The translations under genes were made by a program, and so were the position numbers. A stretch of 64,000 nt of DNA from Pedobacter gandavensis (GTDB taxonomy: Bacteria; Bacteroidota; Bacteroidia; Sphingobacteriales; Sphingobacteriaceae): positions 62,001-126,000 of the forward strand of contig NZ_WNXC01000002.1 in the NCBI RefSeq assembly GCF_014172405.1. Direction: 5' to 3'. The notes below the pieces were generated by a model. It did no database searches, had not been told where the DNA came from, and worked only from the letters and a program-made list of their open reading frames with translations. Positions within the stretch are counted from its first letter, which is position 1. Every line of letters starts with the position of its first letter. Shown in pieces: positions 62,222-64,000 of the stretch.

Positions 62222-64000
62222 ATGTTTAGGATTAATTTAAAAATTGCTTTGCGCAACCTCTGGAAAAACAAGAGTTACACCTTGATTAATATTCTTGGTC
62301 TTTCTATTGGCATGGCAAGCTGTATCCTGATTTTTATCTTTATCCGTTTCCAACTGAGCTTTGATGAGGGCTATAAAAATGAGGACCGGATCTATCGGCT
62401 GGTTACAGATTGGAAATACAATGCTTTTAACGATTATTCTTCAGGGGTGCCCATACCTGTTACTTCGGCAGCCAGAAATGAAATTTCGGGAATAGAAAAG
62501 ATAGGTGCGATAGCAAAAGGAGGAAATGTAATCCATGTTAATGATAAAGAAGGCAAAGAAATTATAAAAAGTCGGGAGGATATTTACTATGCAGAACCAT
62601 CGTTTTTTGAGGTAATTCAGATAGACTGGCAGTATGGTAAACCAACTGAGGCCTTAAAGGAGCCTAATACCGTCGCTTTATCGCAAGCTACTGCCATCAA
62701 ATATTTTGGGAATACTCAAAATGCAATGGGCAAAAGCATCAGGGTTGGCACTAAAATGGAATTAAAGGTGACTGGAATATTTAAGGATATGCCTCAAAAC
62801 AGTAGTTTTCCTTTAAAAATAGTCATTAGCTACAAAAATTTTTCTGAGCGGAACAGCACTTGCTGGGATTGTACCTCTTCAAGCAACAGCAGTTATGTCT
62901 TGCTGAAAGAAGGCCTAAAAAGCTCAGACCTACAAGAGACGCTGACAAAGTTCAATAAAACACATTACGCAGATCAAAAGATTGCAGGTAACCAAATGAA
63001 CAGACTTCAGCCTTTAAAAGAGATCCATTTTGCTGAACTTTATGATAATTTCGCCAATTCGACGATTAGTAAGCATCAAATTTATGGCCTTTCCATCATT
63101 GGTTTATTTTTAATCTGTACGGCTTGCATCAACTTTATCAATTTAAACACTGCTCAAGCGGTTAACAGATCTAAAGAAGTTGGTGTTCGCAAAGTCATGG
63201 GAGGTAAACGTAAGCAGCTTATCCTGCAATTCTTAACTGAAACTTTCGCCTTAGTACTCATTGCCTTGTTATTTGCCTGTATGCTTACAGAGCTTGCGAT
63301 TCCTTCCATGCAGAATCTATTCAAAAACCAAATCACATTCAGTCTGTTTGGCAGTCCCATTATTTTTGTATTCATGACCTTGCTGGTGATATTTGTGAGC
63401 TTTTTAGCAGGTTTCTATCCGGCAATGATCATATCAGGTTTTAATCCGGCACTGGCTATAAAAAATAAGGTTACACTCAACAACAACGGCTTGAGTTTGC
63501 GTAAAGTCTTAGTGGTTGTACAGTTTGCCATTACCATCATTCTGATTATTGGTACTTTGGTAATCGTTCGTCAGATGGAATATTTACAGCAAAAACCATT
63601 GGGATTTAGTACAACTGCGGTAGCCATAGTTGGCATGCCTGGGGACAGTACAAGTCATAGCAAACGGGATATATTCAAAGCACAGATCCTGCAAATTCCA
63701 GGTGTACAGCTACTCAGTTATTGCCAGGTACCTCCGCTTTCCCAGGACGTAAATTCAACTGATTTTACTTTTAATGGCATGCGGAATAATGATTTTGAAC
63801 TAAGAAATTGTAAAGCAGATGAAAACTATTTTAAGTTGTTTGACTTGAAAATCATTGCGGGCAAGATCTTTACAAAAAGCGATACGACTACTGGTTATGT
63901 CGTGAATGAAACCTTTCTTAAAAAAGTAGGTATTACTAACCCACAGGATGCAATTGGCAAGATGATTAAAACTTCAGATATCAATGTCCCTATTGTTGGT
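62222..64000 (+). CDS. FtsX/MacB-type ABC transporter permease, N-terminal part (cut by window edge)
   Basis: 593 codons from the ATG at 62222 stay open to the right edge. It opens MFRINLKIALRNLWKNKSYTLINILGLSIGMASC with TM1 (about 20-42). A MacB_PCD periplasmic domain follows (FDEGYKNEDRIYRLV). Then come the FtsX core helices with NLNTAQAVNRSKEVGVRKVMGG (about 312-333) and GFYPAMIISGFNPALAIK, and a second N-terminal-like repeat (LRKVLVVVQFAITIILIIGTL), giving the double FtsX layout common in Bacteroidota. No ATPase gene is in the window. It follows the barrel gene by 154 bases. Confidence 0.92.
   Translation, partial: MFRINLKIALRNLWKNKSYTLINILGLSIGMASCILIFIFIRFQLSFDEGYKNEDRIYRLVTDWKYNAFNDYSSGVPIPVTSAARNEISGIEKIGAIAKGGNVIHVNDKEGKEIIKSREDIYYAEPSFFEVIQIDWQYGKPTEALKEPNTVALSQATAIKYFGNTQNAMGKSIRVGTKMELKVTGIFKDMPQNSSFPLKIVISYKNFSERNSTCWDCTSSSNSSYVLLKEGLKSSDLQETLTKFNKTHYADQKIAGNQMNRLQPLKEIHFAELYDNFANSTISKHQIYGLSIIGLFLICTACINFINLNTAQAVNRSKEVGVRKVMGGKRKQLILQFLTETFALVLIALLFACMLTELAIPSMQNLFKNQITFSLFGSPIIFVFMTLLVIFVSFLAGFYPAMIISGFNPALAIKNKVTLNNNGLSLRKVLVVVQFAITIILIIGTLVIVRQMEYLQQKPLGFSTTAVAIVGMPGDSTSHSKRDIFKAQILQIPGVQLLSYCQVPPLSQDVNSTDFTFNGMRNNDFELRNCKADENYFKLFDLKIIAGKIFTKSDTTTGYVVNETFLKKVGITNPQDAIGKMIKTSDINVPIVG

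Noticed and set aside
1..64000. tRNA, rRNA, CRISPR arrays or phage integration sites
   Set aside because: Looked for clover-leaf, conserved rRNA words and regular spacer arrays, and found none I could support by eye. A tRNAscan or Infernal run would be decisive.

Overview
The window looks like a chromosomal segment of a Bacteroidota species, most likely Pedobacter or a close Sphingobacteriaceae relative. The evidence is two SusC/SusD pairs, LytTR/LytS-type signalling, a two-component-regulator propeller, a type IX secretion (T9SS) type B sorted protein with a PorP/SprF partner, GLPGLI and DUF6266 proteins, CarboxypepD-reg outer-membrane barrels, moderate GC and few Shine-Dalgarno sequences. 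I saw no tRNA, rRNA, CRISPR array or classical insertion sequence.

Layout. 1-11.3 kb (minus strand): a truncated propeller sensor, a LytTR response regulator, a SusD-SusC-metzincin protease cluster and a LytS-type histidine kinase. The signalling genes bracket what looks like a protein or peptide utilisation locus. 11.3-15.5 kb (minus): a Gfo/Idh/MocA protein resembling GH109 alpha-N-acetylgalactosaminidases and a GH95 alpha-L-fucosidase. Two near-identical LacI-type palindromes flank the GH109-like gene. 15.7-18.5 kb (plus): three tandem, nearly identical Rpn PD-(D/E)XK nuclease genes that differ in the number of a four-residue repeat. 18.5-25 kb: an unrecognised 418-residue protein, a divergent GH95-like enzyme, a quinol monooxygenase-like protein, a trans-aconitate methyltransferase-like protein and a DUF6266 protein. 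25.2-30.5 kb (plus): a compact asparagine/aspartate operon (outer-membrane porin, exported asparaginase, aspartase, C4-dicarboxylate carrier) ending in a strong terminator. 30.5-32.9 kb: ribulose monophosphate genes hxlB-hxlA, divergent from an AraC regulator, with three related operator-like sites between them. 33-40.7 kb: DUF92, pirin, an outer-membrane barrel, YfhO and a Tat-exported phosphoesterase. 40.7-46.7 kb: a second SusC/SusD pair divergent from a TetR regulator, with three palindromes between them. 47-52 kb: a 1291-residue multidomain GH31 enzyme and a lipoprotein beta-carbonic anhydrase. 52-58 kb: PorP/SprF, a 1415-codon FG-GAP adhesin-like T9SS protein and a DEDDh exonuclease. 58.3-64 kb (plus): a small Cys-containing secreted protein, a GLPGLI protein, an outer-membrane barrel and the start of an FtsX/MacB-type ABC permease cut by the edge.

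Working together. The fucosidase, GH109-like enzyme, GH95 paralogue and GH31 enzyme suggest foraging on complex glycoconjugates, and both Sus pairs feed this lifestyle. The asparagine operon encodes a full route from outer-membrane entry to fumarate and dicarboxylate exchange. The most noteworthy element is the Rpn array: in E. coli, Rpn genes are reported as gene-within-gene toxin-antitoxins active against phage, with variable four-residue repeats in the antitoxin part. The three copies here carry one, two and three EGKA units, which would give three differently tuned modules side by side. This is a prediction from sequence, not a demonstrated activity.
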